A stretch of DNA of 64,000 bases. Origin: Comamonadaceae bacterium M7527. GTDB lineage: Bacteria > Pseudomonadota > Gammaproteobacteria > Burkholderiales > Burkholderiaceae_C. Positions 43,846-54,077 of the stretch are shown here, one piece after another (position 1 is the first letter of the stretch; the number at the start of each line of letters is the position of its first letter). Both the position numbers and the translations under genes were made by a program. The stretch lies in assembly GCA_021044545.1 (NCBI GenBank), contig CP087990.1:930001-994000 (forward strand), given 5' to 3'. The notes beneath the pieces were generated by a model, which was not told where the DNA came from, searched no databases, and was given only the letters and a program-made list of their open reading frames with translations.

Positions 43846-46800
43846 ATGTGGTTTACCCAAGTTTCCCTGCGCAACCCCGTATTTGCCACCATGGTCATGT
43901 TGGCCTTTGTGGTGCTGGGCGTATTTGGCTACCAACGCCTGCAAATTGACCAATTTCCAAACGTGGATTTTCCGGTGGTGGTGGTATCAACCTCCTACCC
44001 TGGTGCCTCGCCAGAAATTGTGGAGACCGATGTCAGCCGCAAGATTGAGGAATCACTCAACACCCTGTCTGGCCTCAATGCCATCACCTCACGCAGTTAT
44101 CAAGGCTCGTCTGTGGTCATCGCCGAGTTTCAACTCAACGTCGACAGCCGCAAAGCAGCCGAGGACGTACGCGAAAAAATTGCGCAAGTAAAACCCACCT
44201 TGCGCGACGAAGTACAAGAACCACGCGTGCTGCGCTTTGACCCATCCAGCCGACCTATTTTCTCGCTCGCCGTCATCAGTGACCCAGCCAACCCACAAGC
44301 CCTGGATACCGCACAAACCACCGCTTGGGCAGACCAGGTGCTGCGCAAAAAACTGGAAAACGTGCGCGGTGTGGGCTCTGTGTCACTGGTGGGCAACACG
44401 GACAGGGCCATTCAAATTGAACTCAACACCCAAGCCATGCGCGCTTTGGGTGTAGGCGCAGACCAAGTCATTGCAGCCATTCAAAACGACAACCAAGACC
44501 TGCCCGTGGGTGTGCTGGCATCACAAGCGCTTGAAACGGTTGTGCAAATCAAAGGGCGTATCAAGCGCCCAGCAGACTTTGCCAACATCATTGTGGCCAG
44601 GCGAGCCGGTACCGTTATTCGCCTGGGCCAGCTCGCCACCATTACCGATGGTTTGCAAGCGGTAGAAAGCCTAGCCTTGTACAACGGCCAACGCACTGTG
44701 CTGCTGGAAGTACAAAAAGCACAAGACGAAAACACCATACAAATCACCGATGCACTCAAAGCCCAAATTGAGCTGGTGCGCGCCGAGCTGCCACCAGGCC
44801 TGAGCCTGGAGCCGATTGGCGATAGCTCAAGGCCTATCAAGGTGTCGGTAGACAACGTCAAGCAAACGCTGATTGAAGGCGCGTTTTTAACAATTGCCAT
44901 CGTGTTTTTGTTTTTGAACTCATGGCGCTCTACCGTCATCACCGGCCTGACGCTGCCTATTGCGCTGATAGGTACGTTTTTGTTTATGTACCTGTTTGGC
45001 TTCACCATCAACATGATCACGCTCATGGCTTTGTCGCTGAGTGTGGGCTTGCTGATTGACGACGCCATTGTGGTGCGAGAGAACATTGTCAGACACGTAC
45101 AAATGGGCAAAGACCCCTACACCGCAGCCATGGACGGTACGCAGGAAATCGGCCTGGCCGTGCTGGCCACCACGCTGTCTATCGTGGCAGTGTTTGCGCC
45201 TATTGGTTTTATGGACGGCATTATTGGCAAGTTCTTCCACCAGTTTGGCATCACCATAGTCGCGGCCGTGCTCATCTCCATGTTTGTGAGCTTTACGCTG
45301 GATCCAATGCTCTCCAGCATCTGGCACGACCCCGCCATCGACGACCATGGCAAACCATTTAAGCCAGATACGATGTACAACAAAACGATTGGCCGCGTCA
45401 CCCACGCCTTTGACATGTGGCAAGACACATTGGTAGAGGGCTACCAGCAAATACTGGGATGGTCGCTACGACACAAGCTGGCCACACTGGGCGTTGCGCT
45501 GGCCACCTTTGTAGGCAGCATCGCCATGATGCCGTTGCTGGGCACAGAGTTTGTACCCAAGGCTGACTTCTCGGAAACCCGTCTGAACTTCTACACCCCT
45601 GTAGGTTCGTCACTTGAGGCAACCGAGGCCAAAGTGCGCCAGGTCGAAGCGGTGGTGCGCAGCTTCCCCGAAGTGAGCTACACCCTAAGCACCATCAACT
45701 CGGGCAGCACGCAGGGCAAGATGTACGCCAGCATGTATGTACGCTTGGTTGACCGCAAAGACCGTACGCTGGGGGTAGACGCCATGTCGGCCACACTGCG
45801 CGAGCGCCTGCGCAGCATCAGCGGCATCACAGTCACCCACGTGGGCTTGCTGGACTCTGTTGGCGGCAACAAGCAAATCGAGTTCTCACTGATGGGGCCA
45901 GACCTACGCGAACTTGAGCGCTTAAGCCAGCAAGTGCTGGCGCGCATTGAGGGCACCCCTGGTCTGGTGGACCTGGACTCCAGCATCAAACCCAACAAAC
46001 CCACTATCGACGTGCGCGTCAAACGCGACGCAGCCAGTGACTTGGGCTTGTCAGTAGGACCTGTGGCGCACAGCTTGCGCACACTGATTGCCGGGCAAAC
46101 AGTCGGCACATGGCGTGCACCTGACGATGAAAACTACGACGTGATCGTGCGCTTGCCAGCTGACCAGCGCACCCACATTGAAGACCTCAAACAACTGCCC
46201 TTTGTGGTGGGTACCAACACCGACGGCACACCGCGTATTGTGAGTTTGGACCAGGTGGCTGACGTGCAAGAGGCCACTGGCGCCAACCAGATCAACCGGC
46301 GCAACCTCACGCGCGAAGTGTCCATCAATGCCAACGCCTACGCACGCTCAGCCGGCGAAATTTCAGCTGATGTGCGCAAAACCCTCGATGCCATGCAACT
46401 GCCACCAGGCTACAGCTACGAATTTGGGGGCTCTACCAAAAACATGGCAGAGTCGTTTGGCTACGCCATATCGGCACTGATGCTGGCCATTGTGTTCATT
46501 TACATGATTCTGGCCAGCCAATTCAAGAGCTTCTTGCAGCCACTGGCCCTGATGAGCGCCCTGCCGCTAACGCTTATTGGCGTGGTGCTCACGCTGTTGA
46601 TGTTCCAGTCCAGCATGTCCATGTTTTCAGTGATTGGCATTGTGATGCTCATGGGCTTGGTCACCAAAAACGCCATTTTGCTGGTGGACTTTGCCATCAG
46701 AGCCCGCGCAGGCACGCCTGACATGCCCGCCATGGGCCGCACAGACGCACTGCTAATGGCTGCCAAAGTACGGTTGCGCCCTATTTTGATGACCACACTG

Positions 46801-47025
46801 GCCATGATTTTTGGCATGGTGCCTTTGGCCTTTGCCCTGTCTGAAGGCGCTGAGCAACGCGCGCCCATGGGCCAGGCCGTTATTGGCGGCGTGATCACCG
46901 CCTCACTGCTCACCTTGGTGGTGGTGCCTGTGGTCTATTGCTACATGGACGACCTTGGCGAGTGGTTTAAACGCAAGCTGATGGGTCGCGCCGCAACCAC
47001 CGATGACAACGTCCGCGCTCAGTAG
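43846..47025 (+). CDS. RND (AcrB/MexF-type) efflux transporter
   Basis: A 1059-residue proton-driven multidrug pump. N-terminal FTQVSLRNPVFATMVMLAFVVLGVFG, then twelve hydrophobic helices; TM4 contains the proton-relay pair LLIDDAIVVREN (Asp-Asp). QFKSFLQPLALMSALPLTLIG and LVTKNAILLVDFA are the second-half equivalents. Full length and intact. The substrate is unknown; it works with the MFP just upstream and possibly with the TolC-like protein at 48.2 kb, the only OMF in the window. Confidence 0.95.
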   Translation: MWFTQVSLRNPVFATMVMLAFVVLGVFGYQRLQIDQFPNVDFPVVVVSTSYPGASPEIVETDVSRKIEESLNTLSGLNAITSRSYQGSSVVIAEFQLNVDSRKAAEDVREKIAQVKPTLRDEVQEPRVLRFDPSSRPIFSLAVISDPANPQALDTAQTTAWADQVLRKKLENVRGVGSVSLVGNTDRAIQIELNTQAMRALGVGADQVIAAIQNDNQDLPVGVLASQALETVVQIKGRIKRPADFANIIVARRAGTVIRLGQLATITDGLQAVESLALYNGQRTVLLEVQKAQDENTIQITDALKAQIELVRAELPPGLSLEPIGDSSRPIKVSVDNVKQTLIEGAFLTIAIVFLFLNSWRSTVITGLTLPIALIGTFLFMYLFGFTINMITLMALSLSVGLLIDDAIVVRENIVRHVQMGKDPYTAAMDGTQEIGLAVLATTLSIVAVFAPIGFMDGIIGKFFHQFGITIVAAVLISMFVSFTLDPMLSSIWHDPAIDDHGKPFKPDTMYNKTIGRVTHAFDMWQDTLVEGYQQILGWSLRHKLATLGVALATFVGSIAMMPLLGTEFVPKADFSETRLNFYTPVGSSLEATEAKVRQVEAVVRSFPEVSYTLSTINSGSTQGKMYASMYVRLVDRKDRTLGVDAMSATLRERLRSISGITVTHVGLLDSVGGNKQIEFSLMGPDLRELERLSQQVLARIEGTPGLVDLDSSIKPNKPTIDVRVKRDAASDLGLSVGPVAHSLRTLIAGQTVGTWRAPDDENYDVIVRLPADQRTHIEDLKQLPFVVGTNTDGTPRIVSLDQVADVQEATGANQINRRNLTREVSINANAYARSAGEISADVRKTLDAMQLPPGYSYEFGGSTKNMAESFGYAISALMLAIVFIYMILASQFKSFLQPLALMSALPLTLIGVVLTLLMFQSSMSMFSVIGIVMLMGLVTKNAILLVDFAIRARAGTPDMPAMGRTDALLMAAKVRLRPILMTTLAMIFGMVPLAFALSEGAEQRAPMGQAVIGGVITASLLTLVVVPVVYCYMDDLGEWFKRKLMGRAATTDDNVRAQ

Positions 47026-47075
47026 AATAGAGCAACCCTGTTATCACCAGCAACATAGCCCTCGGAGTGTTATCC

Positions 47076-47768
47076 ATGTCAGCCGTTATCGATATTGAAC
47101 AAGCCCGCTTCAACATGATTGAGCAGCAAATTCGCCCTTGGAACGTGTTGGACAAAGATGTACTCGCTATCCTGGGCCGCGTGCTGCGTGAACAATTTGT
47201 ACCAAGCGCGCACAAGGCCCTGGCGTTTAGCGACTTGGAAGTTCCACTCGCACAGCCCAGCCAAGCTGGCTTGTGCATGCTTGCGCCTCGCGTTGAGGCC
47301 CGTTTATTGCAAGACCTCCATATCTTGCCCACAGACACCGTACTTGAAATTGGTACAGGCTCTGGCTACATGGCCGCCTTGCTGGCTTACAACGCCAAGC
47401 GCGTTATCACCGTTGAAAACAACCAGTCTATGGCGGCCAATGCCCGCGACAACCTAGAGCAAGCCAACGTGCACAACGTCGAGCTGGTGCAAGGCGACGG
47501 CTCACAAGTGAGCACCTGGTCGGCCTTTGGTCCCTTTGACGTCATAGTGCTGAGCGGCTCTGTCGCAGCTGTGCCACAAGCTTTTTTACAGCACCTAAAG
47601 CCTGGTGGCCGCTTGGCTGCTATTTGCGGACAAGAGCCGGTGATGCAGGCCACACTGGTTGTGCGCGGTGAAGACGGTGCGCAGGCCACCTTTAGCCACA
47701 CCACACCGTGGGAGACGGTAGCACCTCGGCTGCAAGGATTTGACGAGCCCTCTGGCTTTACCTTCTGA
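47076..47768 (+). CDS. pcm: Protein-L-isoaspartate O-methyltransferase family protein
   Basis: A 230-residue SAM-dependent methyltransferase with VLEIGTGSGYMAALLA (SAM motif I) and the N-terminal RFNMIEQQIRPWNVLD start. It would methylate damaged L-isoaspartyl residues. The start is ATG 47076 with CTCGGAG upstream. It leads pcm-rhodanese-tolC, a usual arrangement in this order. The catalytic LEVPLAQPSQAGLCMLAPR block replaces the canonical GYGQTIS motif, so it may be a divergent relative. Confidence 0.85.
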   Translation: MSAVIDIEQARFNMIEQQIRPWNVLDKDVLAILGRVLREQFVPSAHKALAFSDLEVPLAQPSQAGLCMLAPRVEARLLQDLHILPTDTVLEIGTGSGYMAALLAYNAKRVITVENNQSMAANARDNLEQANVHNVELVQGDGSQVSTWSAFGPFDVIVLSGSVAAVPQAFLQHLKPGGRLAAICGQEPVMQATLVVRGEDGAQATFSHTTPWETVAPRLQGFDEPSGFTF

Positions 47769-47799
47769 GTCGCCCACCAACACGTTTTAGTGCTCTTAC

Positions 47800-48141
47800 A
47801 TGATTCAAATTCAACCCAATCAACTCAACGACTGGCTGGCCCAGCTTGACACACAAGCCAAGCCTGTAGTGCTGGATGTGCGCGAGCCGCATGAGTTTGA
47901 ACTTGCCAGCCCCAACGCCAATGAGGCATTTGAAATTATTCGCATGCCCATGCGTAGCGTGCCAGAAGCTGTACACGCACTAGACAAAGACCGCCCCATC
48001 GCCTGCTTATGCCACCACGGCTCACGCAGCATGCAAGTTGCCATGTTTCTGGAAAACATGGGCTATGCCGTTGTTGCCAACATCAGTGGCGGCATAGACG
48101 CGTGGTCTACAGAGTTAGACACTTCCGTTCCCCGGTACTAA
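47800..48141 (+). CDS. Rhodanese-domain sulfurtransferase
   Basis: A 113-residue single rhodanese domain. VVLDVREPHEFE and the active-site loop CLCHHGSRSMQ (catalytic Cys) are present, and the GGIDAWS ending is typical. Role in sulfur transfer or redox is unspecific. Between pcm and tolC on the same strand. Confidence 0.9.
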   Translation: MIQIQPNQLNDWLAQLDTQAKPVVLDVREPHEFELASPNANEAFEIIRMPMRSVPEAVHALDKDRPIACLCHHGSRSMQVAMFLENMGYAVVANISGGIDAWSTELDTSVPRY

Positions 48142-48178
48142 ACACACCACCGTCATTTTGTTGTTCAGGATGCTACCA

Positions 48179-49516
48179 ATGCGCCAATCAATCGCTTCAT
48201 TCAACACCCGCGCCGTCGCTGTAGCCGTAGGCCTCATAGCGGCAAACTGGTCATTTGGCGCCCACGCACAAAGTTTGCTCAGTATGGTGGAGGCCGCGCG
48301 CGCCTACGACGCCGCCTATCTGGCAGACGTGGCAGGTGCGCAGGCAACACGCGCCAGTGCCAAACAAGGCGAGGCGGGCGTACTACCCCAAATTGCATTG
48401 CAGGCTCAACAAGCGCGTAACACCGTATACCTGGACACAGCGCCCAATACAAAAGTCACCACAGACCAGGTCGGCATTGTGGCTTCGCAATCCTTGTACT
48501 CAGCGACCAATATCGCCAATTTTGGCAAGGCCAGGCAAGGTGAGAAGGCCGCGGATGTACAGTTGCGCGCCGCAGAGCAAGCCCTGCTGGTGCGCGTGGC
48601 GCAAGCCTACTTCAACGTGCTGACTGCACAAGATGCACTGGCCAGCGTCAAAGCCTCCAAAAAAGCCGCTGAACAACAACTTGAGGCCGCCAAACGCAAT
48701 TTCGAAGTGGGCAACACCACCATTACCGACGCACGCGAGGCGCAAGCGCAATTCGACAGCATCGTGGCTCAAGAGATTGCCAGCGCCAACAACCTGCGCG
48801 TCTTGGAATTGGCCTTGTCCCAGGTCACAGGTCTGCAAAATCCGCAGCCTTACCGTTTAGAAAACCCACAGCTGCCACCACTGCCAAGCGGTGACATCCA
48901 ACAATGGGTCAGCACAGCCCAAGACAGCAGCACCGCCGTTACCGCAGCCCAGATTGCACTGACCAATGCTGGCTATGACGTTGACGCGGCCAAAGGCGGC
49001 CACCTGCCCACGCTAGACCTAACGCTTGGCTACTACCGAAATGGCACAAGCGCATCACACACCGCCAACAACACCTCGTCTTACAAACCCACCAGCCAGA
49101 TCGCATTGAAATTCAATATGCCGCTGTATGTGGGCGGGGCGGTATCAAATGGCGTTGACGCAGCCGTAGCCAAAGAAGCGCAAGCGCGCTCAAATCTAGA
49201 CCAAGCCATGCGCGAGGTCACCAACCAAGTGAAGTCAGCCTATCTCGGCCTTCAGTCCGGCATGAGCCAAACAAAGGCCTTAGAGGCAGCTTTGGCGTCC
49301 AGCCAAAGCGCGCTTGACGCCAACAAACTGGGCTACGAAGTGGGTGTGCGCATCAACATTGACGTGCTCAACGCACAGACCAATGTATTCAAAACACAGG
49401 CGGCATTGGCCAAGGCGCGCTACGAAGTATTGTTAGGTGGTCTGCAACTGCGACTCGCTGCGGGCACCTTATCAATTGACGATCTGATTGCGCTGAACAA
49501 GCTCATGACGCCTTAA
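48179..49516 (+). CDS. tolC: TolC-family outer-membrane efflux channel
   Basis: A 445-residue precursor. A signal peptide is predicted up to about residue 35 with cleavage after AHA. The rest is two outer-membrane-efflux-protein repeats: long helices with QAYFNVLTAQDALASVKASKKAA and NLDQAMREVTNQVKSAYLGLQSG. It forms the trimeric channel for RND and type I systems. Start ATG 48179 is favoured by AGGA 8 bp upstream; in-frame 48170 is possible. Convergent with waaA. Confidence 0.92.
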   Translation: MRQSIASFNTRAVAVAVGLIAANWSFGAHAQSLLSMVEAARAYDAAYLADVAGAQATRASAKQGEAGVLPQIALQAQQARNTVYLDTAPNTKVTTDQVGIVASQSLYSATNIANFGKARQGEKAADVQLRAAEQALLVRVAQAYFNVLTAQDALASVKASKKAAEQQLEAAKRNFEVGNTTITDAREAQAQFDSIVAQEIASANNLRVLELALSQVTGLQNPQPYRLENPQLPPLPSGDIQQWVSTAQDSSTAVTAAQIALTNAGYDVDAAKGGHLPTLDLTLGYYRNGTSASHTANNTSSYKPTSQIALKFNMPLYVGGAVSNGVDAAVAKEAQARSNLDQAMREVTNQVKSAYLGLQSGMSQTKALEAALASSQSALDANKLGYEVGVRINIDVLNAQTNVFKTQAALAKARYEVLLGGLQLRLAAGTLSIDDLIALNKLMTP

Positions 49517-49547
49517 ATCGTGCCCAGCCCGGCATGGGCCGCAGCCG

Positions 49548-50897
49548 TTAAAGACTCGGCGCCAACAAGTCAACCGTACGCCTGGCTGCCCCCCTGTGGG
49601 TGTGGGTCCAGGCCAGCGCGGCTTGCGCGCGGGCCTCATAGGCAGGCCGCTTTCCGGCTTGCGGCGCTACCAAGGCCAGCGCAGCCGTCAAGCCTTGCGT
49701 CATATCACGCACCCGCAGGCAAGCCCCAGCCTCAATGGCTTGCTCAGTGGCCTGCTCGAAGTTAAAGGTGTGCGGGCCCGCAACCACCACGCAACCGCAG
49801 GCGGCGGCCTCTATCAAATTTTGCCCACCCAAAGCCTCAAAGCTGCCGCCCAGCAGGGCCACGCGGCTCATGGCGAAATAAAAGGCCATCTCGCCCATAG
49901 AGTCACCCAGCCACACCGTAGGCGCCGCACTGGCCTCACGGTTTGCCACGTGTTGCAACTGCTCCCCCCAGGCCGAGCGCAGGCTGACCTGCCAGCCGGC
50001 ATTTTCCAGCAGCGCATACACCTCGGCCACGCGCTGCGGATGACGTGGCACCAGCAGCCATTGCACCTGGTTGCGCTGCGCTGGGTTCAGCTGGTCTATA
50101 GCCTTCAACCACATGACCTCTTCGCCCTCTCGGCTACTGGCCAGCATCACAACCGGTTGGCTTAGTCGCTTAGCAAGCGCTTGACCTGTGTCGACTTGCT
50201 GCGCATTGACGGGCATGTCGAACTTCAAGTTACCCACAGTGCCCACTACCGTTGCACCCAAAGCTTTAAAACGCTGTGCGTCCTGCGCCGTTTGTGCCAC
50301 CACGCCCGCCAAGTGGCGAAACGCCAAACGCGATAAAGTGGCCAAGCGCAGCGCCTTGTCCATAGACCGCTGCGACATACGCGCATTCACCACATACAAA
50401 GGCAGGCCGTGGCGCGCACAGAGCACACACAACGTAGGCCATACCTCTGTCTCCATGACCAAGCCTATACGCGGGCGAAAGTGGTTTAAAAAACCGTTGA
50501 CCGCGCTGGCGCTGTCCCATGGCAACCAGGTTTGTACGTCGCCCTCTTTCAACAGGGCGCGCCCCGCCTCCAGGCCAGTCGCCGTGCCGTGGGTCAGCAG
50601 CAGCCTGAGTTGCGGGTAATGCTGGCGCAGTTCATCAACCAGCGCCACGCTGGCGCGCGTTTCACCCAACGACACCGCGTGCACCCACACCCACTGTTGC
50701 GCCTTGTCTGGCATGGTGTGGGCACTTGGGTAGTGGCCAAAGCGGGCTGGTACATCAACACCATAGCCGGGCTCCAGCCGCGCGCGTTTGGCCAGCTTCA
50801 ACGGCAACACCCATTGCAAGGCGCGCACCGCACACTGGTAACCGGCAAATACCAAACGCTCATGCAAGCTAAGCGCTGCAGGGGTATGCATCAACAT
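49548..50897 (-). CDS. waaA: 3-deoxy-D-manno-octulosonic acid (Kdo) transferase
   Basis: Transfers Kdo to lipid A at the inner membrane, the first step of LPS core assembly. The 449-residue GT30 enzyme shows VWVHAVSLGETRASVALVDEL, LVMETEVWPTL, NARMSQRS, VGNLKFDM and LLGGSFEALGGQNLIEAAACG. Normal length. Its ATG overlaps the stop of the preceding glycosyltransferase by one base (TGATG), so they are translationally linked. Confidence 0.95.
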   Translation of the reverse strand: MLMHTPAALSLHERLVFAGYQCAVRALQWVLPLKLAKRARLEPGYGVDVPARFGHYPSAHTMPDKAQQWVWVHAVSLGETRASVALVDELRQHYPQLRLLLTHGTATGLEAGRALLKEGDVQTWLPWDSASAVNGFLNHFRPRIGLVMETEVWPTLCVLCARHGLPLYVVNARMSQRSMDKALRLATLSRLAFRHLAGVVAQTAQDAQRFKALGATVVGTVGNLKFDMPVNAQQVDTGQALAKRLSQPVVMLASSREGEEVMWLKAIDQLNPAQRNQVQWLLVPRHPQRVAEVYALLENAGWQVSLRSAWGEQLQHVANREASAAPTVWLGDSMGEMAFYFAMSRVALLGGSFEALGGQNLIEAAACGCVVVAGPHTFNFEQATEQAIEAGACLRVRDMTQGLTAALALVAPQAGKRPAYEARAQAALAWTHTHRGAARRTVDLLAPSL

Positions 50898-51987
50898 CAG
50901 CCGGCTTGGTCAAACAGTTTCTGATACACGCGGCCAATGCCTGCTGCCTCGTGGGCAAGCGCAAAGTGACTGGCCACGCGCTCGCGTGCGGCCAAGCCCA
51001 TGGCTTGGGCTTGTGCCACACCGCCGGCCAGCACTTGCTGCACCGCGTGTGACACAGCCGGTGCATCCTCAAGTGGCACCATAAAGCCGTTCACGCCGTC
51101 TTGCACCAACATGCTGAACGCGCCCGTGTCCGAGCACACCAAAGCGCAGCCGCAAGCCGCCGCTTCAAAAGGTGTGAGACCAAAAGGCTCGTAACGCGGG
51201 CAAGCCACACACACGGTGCAGCGCTGGTACCACTCATGCACCTCACCCGCAGGCACTTCACCCAGCAACACAATGGCTCTGTCAAGCCAGCCGCGTCAAT
51301 ACGCTGACGCAGCTCGGCTTGATAGCTTTGGTGTTGGGGTTGCGCAAGACCTGCAATCACGGCGGTAGCGCCTGGCAACATGGGCAAGGCATCAATCATG
51401 GCGTCTACAAAAATATCGCTGCCTTTGTCCGGGCGTACGCGGCCAAAAACACCAATACCGTAGCTACCACCCAAGCCGCTTTGCGCCCAGGCTTGCGCTT
51501 TGTCTTGAGGCACTGAAAAGCGCGCCAAATCAATACCGTGGGGCACAACCGCTGTGGTGTTGGGCACAAAAGAGGCCGCCAGCGGCGTGGTGCTGATGAC
51601 AGCGTCCATTTTAGAAATAAGCCAGCGCGCAAAGCGTCCGTGCAAATGCTGCGCAGCCGATGTAAACACCAACTGAATGGGCAAGCGCAACACATCGCGC
51701 GCCCACAGGCCTGCCATCATTTCGTGGTCGCGGCGAACGTGCCAAATGCGAAACGAACGTCCAGCCGGTGGACGCTTTGACAGCCTTATCGCCTGCTTTA
51801 GCGTCATACCCTCAATGCCGTTTGACAGCGGCGTGCCGCAATAAGCCATTGCCCACTGTTGCAACTGCAGCGGCACCAAAGCGTTCACAGTGGCCGACAC
51901 GCCGGTGTAGCGCTTTTTGAGGTTAAAAACAATCACCTCTGGGTCGGCGTGTACAGCCCCCATATTTGTAACGCTATTCGCACTCAT
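50897..51987 (-). pseudogene. Group-4 glycosyltransferase (LPS core type), apparent frameshift
   Basis: A GT-B enzyme split over two frames. The first (from ATG 51987) covers the N-terminal domain and GIGVFGRVRPDKGSDIFVDAM, reaching about residue 237. The second frame begins IVLLGEVPAGEVHEWYQRC and continues YEPFGLTPFEAAACGCALV, with the EX7E motif of the UDP/GDP-sugar site. A missing base near 51274-51282 would join them into 363 residues. Placed between pgm and waaA, it probably adds a core sugar (mannose-type donor is likely beside Pgm/ManB). Sequencing error is again the simplest explanation, but real loss would alter LPS. Confidence 0.85.
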
Positions 51988-51988
51988 A

Positions 51989-53386
51989 TCAATGCGCCGC
52001 CTGTTGCACGGCAGCACCGGGCATTAAGGTTTGAAGCAAATTCATAAACAACTGTTGAATACGCGCCAGCGCTTGCTCGGTGTGGCCCTCAAAACGCAAC
52101 ACCAACACAGGCGTGGTGTTGGATGCACGTATCAAACCAAAGCCGTCTGGCCAGTCTGCACGCAAGCCGTCAATGGTGCACAAGCTTGCAGCGCTTGCAA
52201 TACCCTCGGCATCAGCCTGTGCCCGTTGCACCAGTTGCGCCACCAAGGCGTGCGCATCCATTCCTGCGCAGTCCACATTGAGCTCAGGCGTTGACACACT
52301 GGCAGGCAAGGCATTGAGCACGGCACTGGGGTCGGCGCTTTGGCTCAAGATTTCCAGCAAGCGGGCAGCCGCATAGGTGCCGTCGTCAAACCCAAACCAG
52401 CGCTCTTTAAAAAAGATGTGGCCACTCATCTCGCCGCCCAGTGGGCTGTTGAGTTGCTTCATGTGCGCTTTAACCAATGAGTGACCGGTTTTAAACATCA
52501 CGGCTTGCCCGCCCGCGGCCTCAATTTCAGGGGCCAAGCGCTGGCTGCACTTGACGTCAAACACAATGGCACCGCCTGGCACGCGTGACAGCACATCGCG
52601 CGCAAACAACACCATTTGGCGGTCGGGGTAAATGGTGTTGCCCTCTTTGGTCACCACGCCAAGGCGGTCGCCATCGCCATCAAACGCCAAACCAACTTCA
52701 GCGTCGCTGTTTTGTAGCGCTGCCACCAGGTCACGCAGGTTTTCTGGTTTGCTGGGGTCTGGGTGGTGGTTGGGGAAGTTGCCGTCTACCTCACTGAACA
52801 ACTCCAGCACCTCGCAGCCCAAGCTGCGCAAAATGGCTGGTGCCGAAGCACCCGCAATGCCGTTGCCGCTGTCGACCACCACCTTCATGGGGCGGGCCAG
52901 CTTGGCGTCACCCACAATGCGCTCGGTGTAGGCTTTTGTCACGTCTTGCGCGCTGATGTGGCCAGCCTGGGCCGCAGGCGCTACGCCGCTGTTCATGGCT
53001 TCACGTAGTGCCGTTATTTGCTCGCCATAAATGGCGGCGCCAGCCAATACCATTTTGAAACCGTTGTAATGTTTGGGGTTGTGGCTGCCCGTGATTTGAA
53101 TGCCACTGGTGCACAGCGTGTGCGCGGCAAAGTACAACATGGGCGTGGTGGCCATACCTATGTCAATCACGCTCACGCCAGCCGCGGCCAAACCTTTGCA
53201 CAAGGCCTCAGACAAGGCAGGCCCGCTCAAGCGGCCGTCTCTGCCCACGGCCACTACAGACTCACCTAGCGCCACCGCTTGCGCGCCAAACGCCAAACCC
53301 AAGTCGTAGGCAAACGCGGGCGTGAGTTGCTCGGGCACAGTGCCACGAATGTCGTAGGCCTTAAAGCAAGATGGGGAATAAGTCAT
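51989..53386 (-). CDS. Phosphomannomutase/phosphoglucomutase
   Basis: Interconverts hexose-1- and hexose-6-phosphates and supplies sugar nucleotides for LPS. The 465-residue protein shows FKAYDIRGTVPEQL, the catalytic phosphoserine loop QITGSHNPKHYNG, the metal loop AFDGDGDRLGVV and the sugar loop GGEMSGHIFF. Start ATG 53386; a longer reading is not conserved. One base separates its stop from the glycosyltransferase start, so pgm, the transferase and waaA form one unit. Confidence 0.94.
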   Translation of the reverse strand: MTYSPSCFKAYDIRGTVPEQLTPAFAYDLGLAFGAQAVALGESVVAVGRDGRLSGPALSEALCKGLAAAGVSVIDIGMATTPMLYFAAHTLCTSGIQITGSHNPKHYNGFKMVLAGAAIYGEQITALREAMNSGVAPAAQAGHISAQDVTKAYTERIVGDAKLARPMKVVVDSGNGIAGASAPAILRSLGCEVLELFSEVDGNFPNHHPDPSKPENLRDLVAALQNSDAEVGLAFDGDGDRLGVVTKEGNTIYPDRQMVLFARDVLSRVPGGAIVFDVKCSQRLAPEIEAAGGQAVMFKTGHSLVKAHMKQLNSPLGGEMSGHIFFKERWFGFDDGTYAAARLLEILSQSADPSAVLNALPASVSTPELNVDCAGMDAHALVAQLVQRAQADAEGIASAASLCTIDGLRADWPDGFGLIRASNTTPVLVLRFEGHTEQALARIQQLFMNLLQTLMPGAAVQQAAH

Positions 53387-53540
53387 GGGGCTGGCCAACT
53401 GCTGTGGCAGATGTTTATAAAGTTCACATTGTATGAAGTCGACGGCCGGGCGATAACCTGGCGTATCACAACAAAAGCGCACAATAGTGTGCTTGGGACC
53501 TTGTCCCAGCGCGCCCTGCCCCTACAACCGAGGCAATCCC

Positions 53541-54077
53541 ATGTTTGAGCAACCACCAGCCACCACCACAAACCTTTTAACCAGCACGCTAGGGCACCAA
53601 GCACAAACGGTAATCGCCTCACCCTATGGCCCCATGCTGGCGGCTGTATGCAACGAGGGTTTGTCAGGCTTGTGGTTTGAGCAGCAAAAGCACACCCCAG
53701 ATTTGAGCCAGGTGCCGCAAGACGACGGGCAGCACAAAGCGCTGTGGCGCGACGTGGCGGCTCAGCTCAACGCCTATGCCTTGGGCGACTTGCAACGCTT
53801 TGACTTGCCTCTACACTTGGCCACCGGCTCAGCCTTTGCACAGCGTGTGTGGCAAGCCTTGTTGCAAGTGCCATTTGGCGTCACCACCACCTACGGACAA
53901 CTCGCGGCGCAGCTTGGCAGTGCCCCGCGTGCTGTAGGCGCAGCTGTTGGGCGCAACCCGATTTCTATCATCGTGCCCTGCCACCGCGTGGTGGGCACCA
54001 GTGGGGCGCTGACTGGCTATGCCGGTGGCCTGCACAACAAAACGGCGCTGCTGCGCTTGGAGCACTACTTTGACTGA
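53541..54077 (+). CDS. ogt: Methylated-DNA-protein-cysteine methyltransferase
   Basis: Removes methyl groups from O6-methylguanine in one irreversible step. A 178-residue protein with VPFGVTTTYGQLAAQLG (DNA-binding helix), VGAAVGRNP and the active-site IIVPCHRVVG. Start ATG 53541. Its final bases overlap the DMT permease start. Confidence 0.94.
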   Translation: MFEQPPATTTNLLTSTLGHQAQTVIASPYGPMLAAVCNEGLSGLWFEQQKHTPDLSQVPQDDGQHKALWRDVAAQLNAYALGDLQRFDLPLHLATGSAFAQRVWQALLQVPFGVTTTYGQLAAQLGSAPRAVGAAVGRNPISIIVPCHRVVGTSGALTGYAGGLHNKTALLRLEHYFD

